Positions 1 through 9,868 of a stretch of 64,000 bases of DNA are shown here, piece after piece; position 1 is the stretch's first letter; every line of letters begins with the position of its first letter. The notes beneath the pieces were generated by a model. The model was not told the DNA's origin. It did not search any database and was given only the letters and a program-made list of their open reading frames with translations. A program made the position numbers and the translations under genes. This DNA comes from Gaiellasilicea sp963763755. Lineage in GTDB: Bacteria > Actinomycetota > Thermoleophilia > Gaiellales > Gaiellaceae. The stretch covers positions 124,001-188,000 of the forward strand of contig CAVXQE010000003.1 of assembly GCA_963763755.1 (NCBI GenBank), given 5' to 3'.

Positions 1-1827
1 AGGAGCCGTCGCGCCGGCTGGAGACGATCGACCTCGCCGGCGAGCTGCGGATTCCCTTCACGAGCGGGATCCTGATCGGGATCGGCGAGACGCGCGCCGA
101 GCGGATCGATGCGCTCGAGGAGCTGCGAGCGCTGCACGAGCGCCACGGCCACCTGCAGGAGGTGATCGTCCAGAACTTCCGGGCCAAGCCGGGCACGCGG
201 ATGGCCTCACACCCCGAGCCGAGCCTCGACGACCATCTCTGGACGATCGCGGTGGCACGGCTGCTGCTGCCGGAGGACGTCGCCGTGCAGGCGCCGCCGA
301 ATCTCGCCTACGACGACTTTCCGCGCCTCCTCGACGCCGGGATCGACGACTGGGGCGGCGTCTCGCCCGTGACGATCGACCACGTCAACCCCGAGGCACC
401 GTGGCCCGACCGCGACCGGCTCGCCGAGGCGACGCGGTCGCGCGGGCTCGAGCTCGCGCCGCGCCTGCCGGTGTACCCGCGCTACCTCTCCGGCGGGTGG
501 GTCGATCCGGCCGTCCTGCCGACGGCGCTACGCGCGTCCGACGCGCTCGGGCTCGCGCGCGAGGACGGCTGGCACCCGGGCGAGCTGCGCGGCGCTCCGT
601 TCGTGGTTCGCCGCGATGCGCTGCCCGGTGGACACCGCCGCCGAGCTGGGCGAGGAGGAGCTCGTGCGCCTCTTCCAGGCCCGCGGCGAGGAGCGCCAGC
701 GCGTGTTCGCGGCGGCCGACCGGCTGCGGCGCGAGGTGTGCGGCGACGAGGTCAGCTACGTCGTCACCCGGAACATCCAGTACACGAACGTCTGCTACTT
801 CCGCTGCGGCTTCTGCGCCTTCTCGAAGGGCCGCCTGGCGGCGAACCTGCGCGGCGCGCCCTACCTCGTCCCGCTCGACGAGATCGTCCGGCGCGCGCGC
901 GAGGCCTGGGATCGCGGCGCGACCGAGGTCTGCCTCCAGGGCGGCATCCACCCGGCCTTCACCGGCGACTACTACGCCTCGGTGGTCGAGGCGATCCGGG
1001 CCGAGCTGCCCGACCTGCACATCCACGCCTTCTCGGCGCTCGAGGTGTGGCAGGGAGCCGAGACGCTCGGGCTCTCGCTCGAGGACTACCTGGCGCGGCT
1101 CCGCGCGCTCGGTCTCGGCTCGCTTCCCGGGACCGCCGCGGAGATCCTGGACGACGAGGTGCGGGCGGTCATCTGCCCGGACAAGGTCTCGACCGATCAG
1201 TGGCTCTCCGTGCACGCAGCCGCGCACCGCGTCGGGCTGCGCTCGAACGTGACGATCATGTTCGGGCACGTCGAGGCGCCCGAGCACTGGGCTCGCCACC
1301 TGCTGCGGGCGCGGGCGCAGCAGGAGCAGTCCAGGCGGTTTCACGGAGTTCGTGCCGCTGCCGTTCGTGCACATGGAGGCGCCGATGTGGCTGAAGGGCC
1401 GGGCGCGTTCGGGGCCGACCTTCGGCGAGTCGCTGCTCCTGCACGCCGTCGCGCGGCTCGCGCTCCATCCCGCGATCACGAACATCCAGGCGTCGTGGGT
1501 CAAGCTCGGCCCGGAAGGAGTGGCGGCTGCGCTCGCGCGGGCGTGAACGATCTCGGCGGCACGCTGATGAACGAGTCGATCTCTCGCTCGGCAGGCTCTG
1601 AGCACGGGCAGGAGATGCCGCCGGAGTCGATGGAGGCGTTGATCCTCGCGAACGGCCGACGGCCGCGGCAGCGGACGACGCTCTACGCCGACGCGCCCGC
1701 CGAGCGGCGCGCAGCCTCGTTCGCGGCCGCGCCGCTCGCCGAGCCGCTCAACCCGCCGGTCCGCGACGCGGGGCTGAAGGCGCCGCCGCGGCTCGTCCGG
1801 CCGGGGCTGCTCGCCCGCGCGCGCTAG
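1..1827 (+). CDS. fbiC: FO synthase (CofG/CofH fusion), 5'-truncated by window edge
   Basis: FbiC makes 7,8-didemethyl-8-hydroxy-5-deazariboflavin, the chromophore precursor of coenzyme F420. The window starts inside the CofG half; its N-terminal radical-SAM cysteines lie upstream. The CofH half begins near 620 and shows the radical-SAM cysteine triad CYFRCGFC (about 796-819), followed by family blocks such as TEVCLQGGIHP and HIHAFS. The tail with GGTLMNESISR and GQEMPPE is typical of CofH. The reading frame changes near 600-625, 1325-1350 and 1545 while conservation continues, so I read one gene with three indels. It ends on a TAG that shares CTAG with the convergent gene at 1824. The F420-type oxidoreductase at 53892-54935 is a plausible user of the cofactor. 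Confidence 0.9.
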
Positions 1828-2414
1828 CGCGCCTCTCGCACGCTCCGCGGTAGTCCTACGAGCCAGCGCGGGATCCGCCGTCGCGCCGTTCGCAGCGCGC
1901 TCTCGAGCGCCGCCGGATGCTGGTGGATCCCCTCGCCGTGTCCCACGAGCAGATGGTCGGGCTCGAGGCCGCGCAGCGAGCGCGGCGGCCACGGCCGAAG
2001 AAACGGGTGGACGCCGGCCGGCTCCTCGCCTGCGCAGAAGAACGGAATCGTGCCGATCGCGTCGGCGACGAGCAGCAGGCGACGCTCCTCCCACCAGAGC
2101 GCGACCTCGCGCCACCAGCGGAACCGCACGACCGGGCCGGAGCTCGAACGGCGTCCCCGGCAGCTGCCGGGGCACGACGAGGTGCGGAACCCCGAGCCGC
2201 TGCGCGACGGCGGCGCAGTCGCGGCGGTGCCGGTCGAGCAGCTGCACGACGCCGCCGGCTCGCCGAGCTCGCGCACCCGCGCGTCGAGGTCCGGCCAGTC
2301 GACCACGTCGAAGAGCCAGACGCGCCCTTCGACCTCGAGGGCGTGCGACGTGCGCGCGCTCGGCTGTTCCTCGATCCAGCCGGTTGCGTTCGCGATCTCG
2401 TCGACGATCTTCAT
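1824..2414 (-). CDS. metallo-beta-lactamase-fold-like hypothetical protein, frameshifted
   Basis: A protein of about 195 aa starting MKIVDEIANATGW, with a strong ribosome site (GAGGAGGA) just before the ATG at 2414. The middle segment (LLDRHRRDC, then VVPRQLPG) and the final segment (LLVADAIGT, then HLLVGHGEGI) resemble MBL-fold proteins, but the full HxHxDH metal motif is not seen, so hydrolase activity is doubtful. The frame changes near 2245 and 2150. Its ATG overlaps the reconstructed TGA stop of the frnE-like gene upstream (ATGA), so the two are probably translationally coupled. The exact family is not certain. Confidence 0.5.
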   Translation of the reverse strand: MKIVDEIANATGWIEEQPSARTSHALEVEGRVWLFDVVDWPDLDARVRELGEPAASCSCSTGTAATAPPSRSGSGFRTSSCPGSCRGRRSSSGPVVRFRWWREVALWWEERRLLLVADAIGTIPFFCAGEEPAGVHPFLRPWPPRSLRGLEPDHLLVGHGEGIHQHPAALESALRTARRRIPRWLVGLPRSVREAR

Positions 2415-3020
2415 TGCTCCTCCTCGAGCTGCGCGAAGGCCGCTCGAAGACGGCTCGTCCGGCTGCGCGCCGAGCACGAGCAGCCGCTGGTCGAGCACGA
2501 AGGCGGGCACGGCGTTCGCACCGACACCCACGGCCTGACGTGTGGAGTCGACGACGCGGTCGCGGTAGCGCTCGCTCTCCAGCACGTCGTCGACCTCGTC
2601 CGCCGGCAGCCCGGCCTCGCCGGCGAGCGTCCGCAGCACGTCTGCGTCGCCGATGTTCTGCGCCTCGGCCCAGTAGGCGTCCATGAGCCGGTCGTGCACC
2701 TCTGCGTGCTTGCCGAGGTCGCGCGCGAGCTCGGTCAGGCGCAGCGCGCTCATCGTGTTCGGGACGACGTCGGGATGCGGGTTGTAGTCGAGCCCCCGCG
2801 CGGCGAAGAACTCACGCATCCGTTCCGTCATCCCGGGGCCGTAGCGCTCGATCAGCGCCTGCCGCGGCAGACCTTCCGGTGGGTACTCGGGATGGAGGTC
2901 GAACGGCAGCCAGGTCACCTGGGCGCCGAACCGGCGCTCGAGCGACGCAGCCGTCGGCTGCGCCGCGCGGCAGAAGGGTCAGATGTAGTCGCTCCAGATC
3001 GCAACGGCGTGCTCGCTCAC
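2411..3020 (-). CDS. FrnE/DsbA-family thiol oxidoreductase with in-frame TGA at the first position of the CxxC motif
   Basis: From GTG at 3020 the protein reads 13 residues ending IWSDYI, then TGA (2981-2979), then PFCRAAQPTAAS and about 165 more residues of FrnE-type DsbA fold (PFDLHPEYP, the helical insert, then GVGANAVPAFVLD with the cis-Pro VPAF loop). In the family the TGA position is the nucleophilic cysteine of CPxC. The codon could be read as selenocysteine (UPFC): a perfect 7-bp hairpin lies just downstream (2962-2946). Otherwise it is a TGC-to-TGA error or an inactivating mutation. Near the C terminus two single-base deletions (around 2455 and 2435) must be repaired to give a tail like VFERAFAQLEEEQ and a stop overlapping the next ATG. 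I see no clear Shine-Dalgarno before the GTG. Confidence 0.7.
2946..2962 (-). promoter_or_regulatory. candidate bacterial SECIS hairpin
   Basis: On the minus strand CGCAGCC, GAC, GGCTGCG forms a perfect 7-bp stem with a 3-nt loop starting with G. The loop begins 23 nt after the in-frame TGA at 2981-2979. From what I recall of the bacterial SECIS consensus (short upper stem, small apical loop with G in its first two positions, loop roughly 16-37 nt after UGA), this fits. Only the sequence match is seen; recoding is inferred. Confidence 0.45.
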
Positions 3021-3032
3021 GGCACGAGGCTA

Positions 3033-3067
3033 CCCCGCCGCCGCCATGCGCAACCGCGGCGGCGGGG
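3033..3067 (-). terminator. 12-bp GC hairpin between the fasciclin gene and the frnE-like gene
   Basis: Positions 3033-3044 and 3056-3067 are perfectly complementary (12 bp, all G/C) around an 11-nt loop. It lies between the fasciclin stop at 3085 and the next start at 3020, where a terminator for the DUF378-fasciclin operon would be expected. There is no T run on either side, so it may be a U-tract-less terminator or an mRNA-stabilising structure. Confidence 0.5.
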
Positions 3068-3084
3068 CTGTCGCTCTGCTCTCC

Positions 3085-3579
3085 CTAGGCAGCGGGCGGG
3101 ATCAGGACGCGATCGATCACGTGGACGACGCCGTTCGATGCCTTGACGTCGGCGGTCGTGACGCGCGCGTCGTTGATCCGGACGGTCATGCCGGTGACAC
3201 GGATGCGCACCGACGGACCGGCGAGGGTCTTGGCCGACTTCAGCTTCACGACCTTCGCTGCGGTCACCTTGCCCGCGACGACGTGGTAGAGCAGGACGCG
3301 CTTCAGCGCGGCGGGGTTCTTCGCCAGCGAGTTCAGCGTCGCCTTCGGCACCTTCGCGAACGCCGCGTTGGTCGGCGCGAAGACGGTCAGCGCGCCCGGC
3401 GCCGACAGCTCGTCGGCGAGGCCGGCCTTCTTCACGAGCGACAGCAGCGTCGAGAGCTGCGGCGTCTTGGCGGCGAGCGCGGCGATCGTCGGCGACGCCT
3501 CCTTCTGTGCGGGCGCGGCCGTCGCGGCCGGGACTGCGATCGCCAGTGCGGCGACGACGAGCAGGGCGATGCGGTTCAT
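3085..3579 (-). CDS. secreted fasciclin (FAS1) domain protein
   Basis: 164 aa: a signal peptide (MNRIALLVVAALAIAVPAAT, cleavage near ATAAPA) followed by one complete FAS1 domain. The two FAS1 core blocks are visible: LTVFAPTNAAF (H1) and the C-terminal block ASNGVVHVIDRVLIPPA (H2), with YHVV between them. FAS1 domains act in adhesion, and some eukaryotic ones bind carotenoids (AstaP). It is the second gene after DUF378 on a transcript that leaves the CarH-type operator region, so light or B12-dependent control is likely. That link is inferred from position. GGAGA precedes the ATG. Confidence 0.9.
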   Translation of the reverse strand: MNRIALLVVAALAIAVPAATAAPAQKEASPTIAALAAKTPQLSTLLSLVKKAGLADELSAPGALTVFAPTNAAFAKVPKATLNSLAKNPAALKRVLLYHVVAGKVTAAKVVKLKSAKTLAGPSVRIRVTGMTVRINDARVTTADVKASNGVVHVIDRVLIPPAA

Positions 3580-3600
3580 CTGCGTCTCTCCTTCTCTTGG

Positions 3601-3830
3601 TTAGGCGGTGACGGTGCGAGACCAGCGGCGGCGGATCGCGGCCTGCTGGGCGATCTGGTAGACGGCGGCGAGGCCGACGAGGCCGTAGACGAGCCGGCTC
3701 GCGGCGTTCGTCTCGCCGAAGTCGAGGCCGACGAGAGTGGCGACGAGGTCGAACTCGGCGAGCGCGACCAGGCCCCAGTTGAGGCCGCCGACGATGAGAG
3801 TGCGGCGGCGAGCACATCGAGCTTCTTCAT
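3601..3830 (-). CDS. DUF378 family small membrane protein, one frameshift
   Basis: About 76 aa after repairing one base near 3795: MKKLDVLAAAL continues as LIVGGLNWGLVALAEFDLVA, the DUF378 signature with GGLNWG. Two membrane segments are followed by a basic tail (RRRWSRTV). The start at 3830 has a near-perfect Shine-Dalgarno (AAGGAGGTG, about 3832-3840). It is the first gene of the operon running to the fasciclin gene and lies directly downstream of the 3845-3874 repeat triplet. The function of DUF378 is unknown. Confidence 0.8.
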
Positions 3831-3844
3831 GGGACACCTCCTTG

Positions 3845-3874
3845 TTGTTCAGGGTTTGTTCAAGGAAAGTACAA
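3845..3874. promoter_or_regulatory. first triplet of 11-bp CarH-type operator repeats
   Basis: TTGTTCAG (3845), TTGTTCAA (3856) and AAGTACAA (3867) start exactly 11 bp apart. The consensus is close to TTGTNCAA. The triplet sits just upstream of the Shine-Dalgarno of the DUF378 gene, in the leftward promoter region. Thermus CarH is known to bind three tandem 11-bp repeats as a tetramer. Confidence 0.7.
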
Positions 3875-3889
3875 GGTCGATCAGACGGC

Positions 3890-3920
3890 TTGTCAAATCT
3901 TTGTCCAAACTCTGTACACT
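3890..3920 (+). promoter_or_regulatory. second triplet of 11-bp repeats overlapping the carH-like promoter
   Basis: TTGTCAAA (3890), TTGTCCAA (3901) and CTGTACAC (3912) again step by exactly 11 bp. The third repeat overlaps a -10 box TACACT (3915-3920), and the first contains a -35-like TTGTCA (3890-3895, 19-nt spacer). The ATG follows 6 nt after the -10, so the mRNA is probably leaderless and autorepressed. Confidence 0.7.
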
Positions 3921-3926
3921 CTGGCG

Positions 3927-4789
3927 ATGAGCGAGGTCTCGCAGCTGCGGATCGGCGAGCTCGCGCGCCGGACCGGCGTCGCGACCGACCTGCTGCGGGC
4001 CTGGGAGCGCCGCTACGGCCTGCTCGCTCCGACGCGGACCGAGAGCGGCTATCGGCTCTACTCGACCGCGGACGTGCGCCGGGTCGGGACGGATGCGCGA
4101 GCTGCTTGCGACCGGCGTCTCCGCGGCCGAGGCGGCACGCGAGGCGCTCTCGGAGCCGGCCGGTGGCCGAGCCGGCCGACCTGGAGGGAGTGCCGGTCGA
4201 GCTGGGCGAGGCGATCCGGCGGCTCGACGACGCGGCGGCGCACGCCGCCTTCGACCGGCTGCTCGCCGACTTCTCGCTCGACGCCGTGCTCGACGGCGCG
4301 GTGCTGCCGCTGCTGCGCGAGCTCGGAGAAGGCTGGGAGAGGGCGAGGTCTCGATCGCCCAGGAGCACTTCGCCTCACACCTCGTGCGAGGCCGTCTCCT
4401 CGGGCTCGCACGCGGCTGGGACCGCGGCAGCGGGCCGCGTGCGGTGCTGGCGAGCCCGCCGCGAGGAGCGGCACGATCTCGGCCTTCTGATCTTCGGCCT
4501 CGCGCTGCGCGAGCACGGCTGGCGGATCACGTTCCTCGGCGGCGACACGCCGCTGGAGACGCTGGCTGAGACCGTCCACCAGCTCGCGCCGGACGCGGTC
4601 GTGCTGGCCGCCACCGACGCAGACCGGTTCGACGCGGTCGCCGCGCCGCTCCGCGCTCTCTCCGGTGAGACGACGATCTGGCTCGCCGGATCCGGCGCCG
4701 ATTCGGACGTCGCCGAGCGGGCCGGCGCCGGGCTGCTCGACCTGCCACCGGTCGCCGCGGCGGCGGTCGTCGCGGCGAAGCCGGTCTAG
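3927..4789 (+). CDS. carH: CarH/LitR-type MerR regulator with B12-binding photosensor domain, frameshifted
   Basis: The N-terminal MerR winged helix is clear (LRIGELARRTGVATDLLRAW, then ERRYGLLAPTRTESGYRLY). It is followed by a four-helix B12 cap with W-x9-EH (GEGWE...GEVSIAQEHFAS), the photosensing signature of CarH, once one residue is restored at a frame break. A Rossmann B12 domain follows with ExHxxG (ERHDLG, lower-axial histidine) and FLGGDTPLETL. Frame breaks occur near 4090, 4165, 4335 and 4465. In CarH, adenosylcobalamin drives tetramer assembly and repression in the dark, and light breaks the tetramer. It is divergent from DUF378-fasciclin with matching operators between. Its stop shares CTAG with lysA. 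Confidence 0.85.
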
Positions 4790-6049
4790 GGCTCGCGCGC
4801 GAGCAGGTCGTCGACCGTCTCGCGGCGGAGGATCAGCCGCGCCTCGCCGCACCGCTGACGAGGACGGCGGCCGGCCGCGGGACGCCGTTGTAGTTCGAGC
4901 TCATCGAGAGCGTGTAGCCGCCGGTGGCCGGCACCGCGATCAGATCGCCGCGGCGGGGCTCGGGCAGCACGGCCTGCTCGATCAGCTCGTCGCCGGACTC
5001 GCAGTGCTTTCCCGCGATCGTGAAGTGCCCGTCCGCCGGCTCCTCCTCCGCGCGGTTCGCGAGCAGCGCCGAGTAGCGGGCGTCGTAGAGCTGTGGCCGC
5101 GGGTTGTCGGACATGCCGCCGTCGATCGCGACGTAGCGCGTGTCGCCTGCCTGCTTGACCGCGCCGACGCGGTAGAGCGTGAACGCGGCCGGTCCGACGA
5201 GCGAGCGGCCCGGGCTCGAAGACGAGACGCGGCGCCGGGAATCCCCTCGTGGCCCACTCGCTCGCGACCGCGTCCGCGATCGAGCGGACGAGCTCCTCCA
5301 CCGGCGGTTCCGACTCTTCCTCGACGTGGCGGATCCCGAAGCCGCCGCCGACGTCGACGAGCGCCGGTGTCCAGTCGAGCTCGTCGCGGCAGCGCGTGGC
5401 GAACTCGCCGAGCTGCGCGACGGCCTCGAGGTGCGCGCGGCCGTCCGCGAGCTGGGAGCCGACGTGCACGTGCAGCGCCTTCGACCTCGAGCCCGGCCGC
5501 GCGTGCGGCGGCGATCGCGACGAGCGCCTCGTCGGCGTCGAGGCCGAACTTCGAGCCGCGATGCCCGGTCCGGATCGCCTCGTGGGTCTCGGTCTCGACG
5601 CCGGGCGTGACGCGGACGAGCACCCGGCGGACGCCCGCCTCGGCTGCGCGCGCCGGCTCGTCGAGCGCGTCGATCGCGACGAGCGCGCCGGCCTCGGCCG
5701 CGGCACGCAGCTCCTCGTCCGACTTGTTGTTCCCGTGCACGATGAGACGGTCGCCCTCGATCCCCGCCCGCCGCGCGAACGCGAGCTCGCCGAGCGAGGC
5801 CACGTCGGCGCCGAGGCCTTCCTCGGCGAGCAGCCGCATCACGGCGACGTTCGGGAACGCCTTCGTCCCGTAGACGACGAGCGCATCGGGCACGGCGCGA
5901 CGGAACATCCGCGCCCGCTCCCGCAGCGCTCCTTCGGAGTAGACGACGAGCGGGGTTCCGAAGCGCTCGGCGAGCTCCGTCGCTGCGAGCCCGTCCAGGT
6001 GGAGGACGCCGCTCTCGATGCGAGAGCCGGTGGGGAAGAGCTCGATCAT
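4786..6049 (-). CDS. lysA: diaminopimelate decarboxylase, frameshifted
   Basis: LysA converts meso-diaminopimelate to lysine in the cytosol using PLP. Visible elements: the PLP-lysine region VVYGTKAFPN, HRGSKFGLD, LHVHVGSQL, the glycine loop DVGGGFGI, the dimer-interface cysteine block KHCESGDEL, and the late GGYTLSMSSNYNG. The frame shifts near 5490, 5215 and 4850; the protein otherwise has normal length (about 415 aa). ATG at 6049 overlaps the TGA of the upstream deacetylase gene (ATGA), so the two form one operon. The end overlaps the carH-like gene in a shared CTAG. Confidence 0.9.
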
Positions 6050-6681
6050 CCGAGCAGATCCGAGACGGTCACCAGCTCGTAGCCGTCCCTCCGCAGGCCC
6101 TGCACGATCGCGGGCAGAGCGGCCACCGTGGCCTCCCGGGTGACGGCCGCGTCCTTTCCATCTCCGTCGTGCAGGCAGATGATCGCCCCGGGATGCGCCT
6201 CGGCTAGGGCGCGCCCGGCGATCGCGTCCGCCTCCGCACCTTCCTCCCAGTCGAAGCACACCACGGTCCAGAGCACGACCGGACCGAGCCCGAGCTTCGC
6301 CGCAGCGCGCGCGGTTCGGCCTGCGTCGCCTCCGTACGGCGGCCGGACGAGCCGCGGTCGTTCGCCGAGCGCCCGTTCGAGCTCGTCGGCGCAGGCGCGC
6401 AGCTCATGCGACAACGTCTCGGGCTCCCGCATGTTCATGGCGTTGAAGTGGTTCCAGCCGTGGACGCCGAGCTCGTGTCCCGCGGCGCTCGCCCTCTGCA
6501 GCGTCGACTCCCGGCCGGCCACAAAGCCGCCGACGATAAAGAACGTGGCGCGGGCATTCTCGGCGGCGAGGACGTCGAGGACGGCCTCGGTCGAGGCCGC
6601 AGGGCCGTCGTCGAAGGTCAGCGCGACGCGCCGATCACGGCCTGGTCCGGCTGCGCAAATGGAGGCGGCTGGCAATTCCAC
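6046..6681 (-). CDS. NodB-type polysaccharide deacetylase
   Basis: 211 aa. The carbohydrate esterase 4 motifs are present in order: TFDDGP (metal and base Asp), HGWNH (metal His pair), RPPYG, and a C-terminal LHDGDG in place of the usual LxH motif. No signal peptide is evident, so a cytoplasmic role or a wrong N terminus is possible; GTG at 6681 is the most upstream start and has no Shine-Dalgarno. It is divergent from the leuS leader with only about 20 bp between the start and the leuS -10, and is translationally coupled to lysA downstream. Substrate unknown; peptidoglycan or another N-acetylated glycan is usual for the family. Confidence 0.85.
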   Translation of the reverse strand: MELPAASICAAGPGRDRRVALTFDDGPAASTEAVLDVLAAENARATFFIVGGFVAGRESTLQRASAAGHELGVHGWNHFNAMNMREPETLSHELRACADELERALGERPRLVRPPYGGDAGRTARAAAKLGLGPVVLWTVVCFDWEEGAEADAIAGRALAEAHPGAIICLHDGDGKDAAVTREATVAALPAIVQGLRRDGYELVTVSDLLG

Positions 6682-6682
6682 T

Positions 6683-6691
6683 TGCTAGATT
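6683..6691 (+). promoter_or_regulatory. extended -10 promoter for the leuS leader
   Basis: TGC followed by TAGATT (6686-6691) is an extended -10. The expected transcription start is near 6698, so the leader ORF at 6700 would be essentially leaderless. No convincing -35 box is visible. Confidence 0.45.
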
Positions 6692-6699
6692 GTGCTGCA

Positions 6700-6726
6700 A
6701 TGACACGAGCGGAGCTTCTTCCGTAA
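6700..6726 (+). CDS. candidate leucine leader peptide (8 aa)
   Basis: ATG ACA CGA GCG GAG CTT CTT CCG TAA encodes MTRAELLP. The two adjacent leucines use CTT, an uncommon codon in this GC-rich window where CTC and CTG dominate. It precedes mutually exclusive hairpins and a terminator in front of leuS, the layout of classical attenuation by ribosome stalling. Only two control codons is few for such leaders, so the call is tentative. Confidence 0.4.
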   Translation: MTRAELLP

Positions 6727-6740
6727 GACAGGAGGCGAAC

Positions 6741-6792
6741 GCGGCGGCGCCGCGAGAGCTTCCCCTGGGCCTCTCGCATGAGAGGCTTTTTT
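6741..6792 (+). terminator. leuS attenuator: antiterminator and intrinsic terminator
   Basis: GCCTCTC (6769-6775), GCAT, GAGAGGC (6780-6786) and TTTTTT (6787-6792) form a perfect intrinsic terminator 28 bp before leuS. GCGAGAG (6752-6758) can instead pair with CTCTCGC (6771-6777), which removes the left arm of the terminator. A GC hairpin at 6741-6753 overlaps the start of that antiterminator. Terminator and antiterminator cannot coexist. Regulation by leucyl-tRNA supply is inferred. Confidence 0.7.
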
Positions 6793-6819
6793 GTACCCGG
6801 ATCGAATGTGGCAGCCGAG

Positions 6820-9244
<2,425 letters not shown>

Positions 9245-9262
9245 AAACTGACACAGAATTGG

Positions 9263-9285
9263 CACGGAGGCGTTAGCCCTCCGTG
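9263..9285 (+). terminator. hairpin terminator after leuS
   Basis: CACGGAGG (9263-9270) and CCTCCGTG (9278-9285) form a perfect 8-bp stem with a 7-nt loop, 19 bp after the leuS stop. The following sequence is only weakly T-rich. It separates leuS from comEA. Confidence 0.5.
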
Positions 9286-9310
9286 ACGGTTCTCCCGGCA
9301 CGCTCGAGAC

Positions 9311-9868
9311 ATGCCCTCCCTGCCCGTGTCGCGCCAGCGGGCGCTCGTTCTCGCCGCGGTCGCGCTCGCGCTCCTCGCGGTCGCCGGGCGCACGCTGGCC
9401 GGTGCGGGCACTGCCACGGTTCAGCCGGCCGCCACGCTCGTTCCCGAGCAGACCGCTGCGCCCAAGCTCGTCGTCCACGTCGCAGGCGCGGTTCGGCGGC
9501 CCGGGCTGTACCGGCTGGCCGAGGGCAAACGAGTCGCTGACGCGGTCGCCCGTGCGGGCGGAGCGACCGCGTCGGCCGACACCGCCGCGATCAATCTCGC
9601 CGCGCCGCTTGCCGACGGGATGCAGGTGCTCGTGCCGCGCCGCGTCTCCGGCGGTGTCGGGACAGTCGCCGGCGGCTCGTCCGAGCCTGAGCTCGGCGAC
9701 TCGGTCGAGGAGCTCGACGCGCTTCCGGGCATCGGGCCCGTGACGGCCCAGAAGATCGTCGATTACCGCACCGCCCACGGTGGCTTCCGCTCGGTCGAGG
9801 ATCTCGACGCGATTCCGGGCATCGGGCCGGCGCGGGTCGAGCAGCTGCGGGACCTCGTCTCGCCGTGA
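9311..9868 (+). CDS. comEA: competence protein ComEA (SLBB plus helix-hairpin-helix)
   Basis: 185 aa with an N-terminal membrane anchor (ALVLAAVALALLAVAG), a SLBB domain (LVVHVAGAVRRPGLYRL) and a C-terminal tandem helix-hairpin-helix (LDALPGIGPVTAQKIVDYR, then LDAIPGIGPARVEQLRDL). ComEA binds incoming double-stranded DNA outside the membrane during transformation. It overlaps comEC by 4 bases (GTGA), so the two genes form one unit, followed by holA. Confidence 0.93.
   Translation: MPSLPVSRQRALVLAAVALALLAVAGRTLAGAGTATVQPAATLVPEQTAAPKLVVHVAGAVRRPGLYRLAEGKRVADAVARAGGATASADTAAINLAAPLADGMQVLVPRRVSGGVGTVAGGSSEPELGDSVEELDALPGIGPVTAQKIVDYRTAHGGFRSVEDLDAIPGIGPARVEQLRDLVSP

Noticed and set aside
600..1550. 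Programmed ribosomal frameshifting in fbiC
   Set aside because: No slippery heptamer or downstream pseudoknot is evident, and similar breaks occur in about twenty genes; consensus error is simpler.
6727..6760. T-box riboswitch before leuS
   Set aside because: AGGAGGCGAACGCGG partly resembles the T-box sequence, but the UGGN bulge for the tRNA acceptor end is missing and there is no room for stem I after the promoter.
6778..6819. Upstream ATG as the leuS start (MRGFFVPG...)
   Set aside because: It lies in the terminator hairpin and adds residues absent from the LeuRS family.
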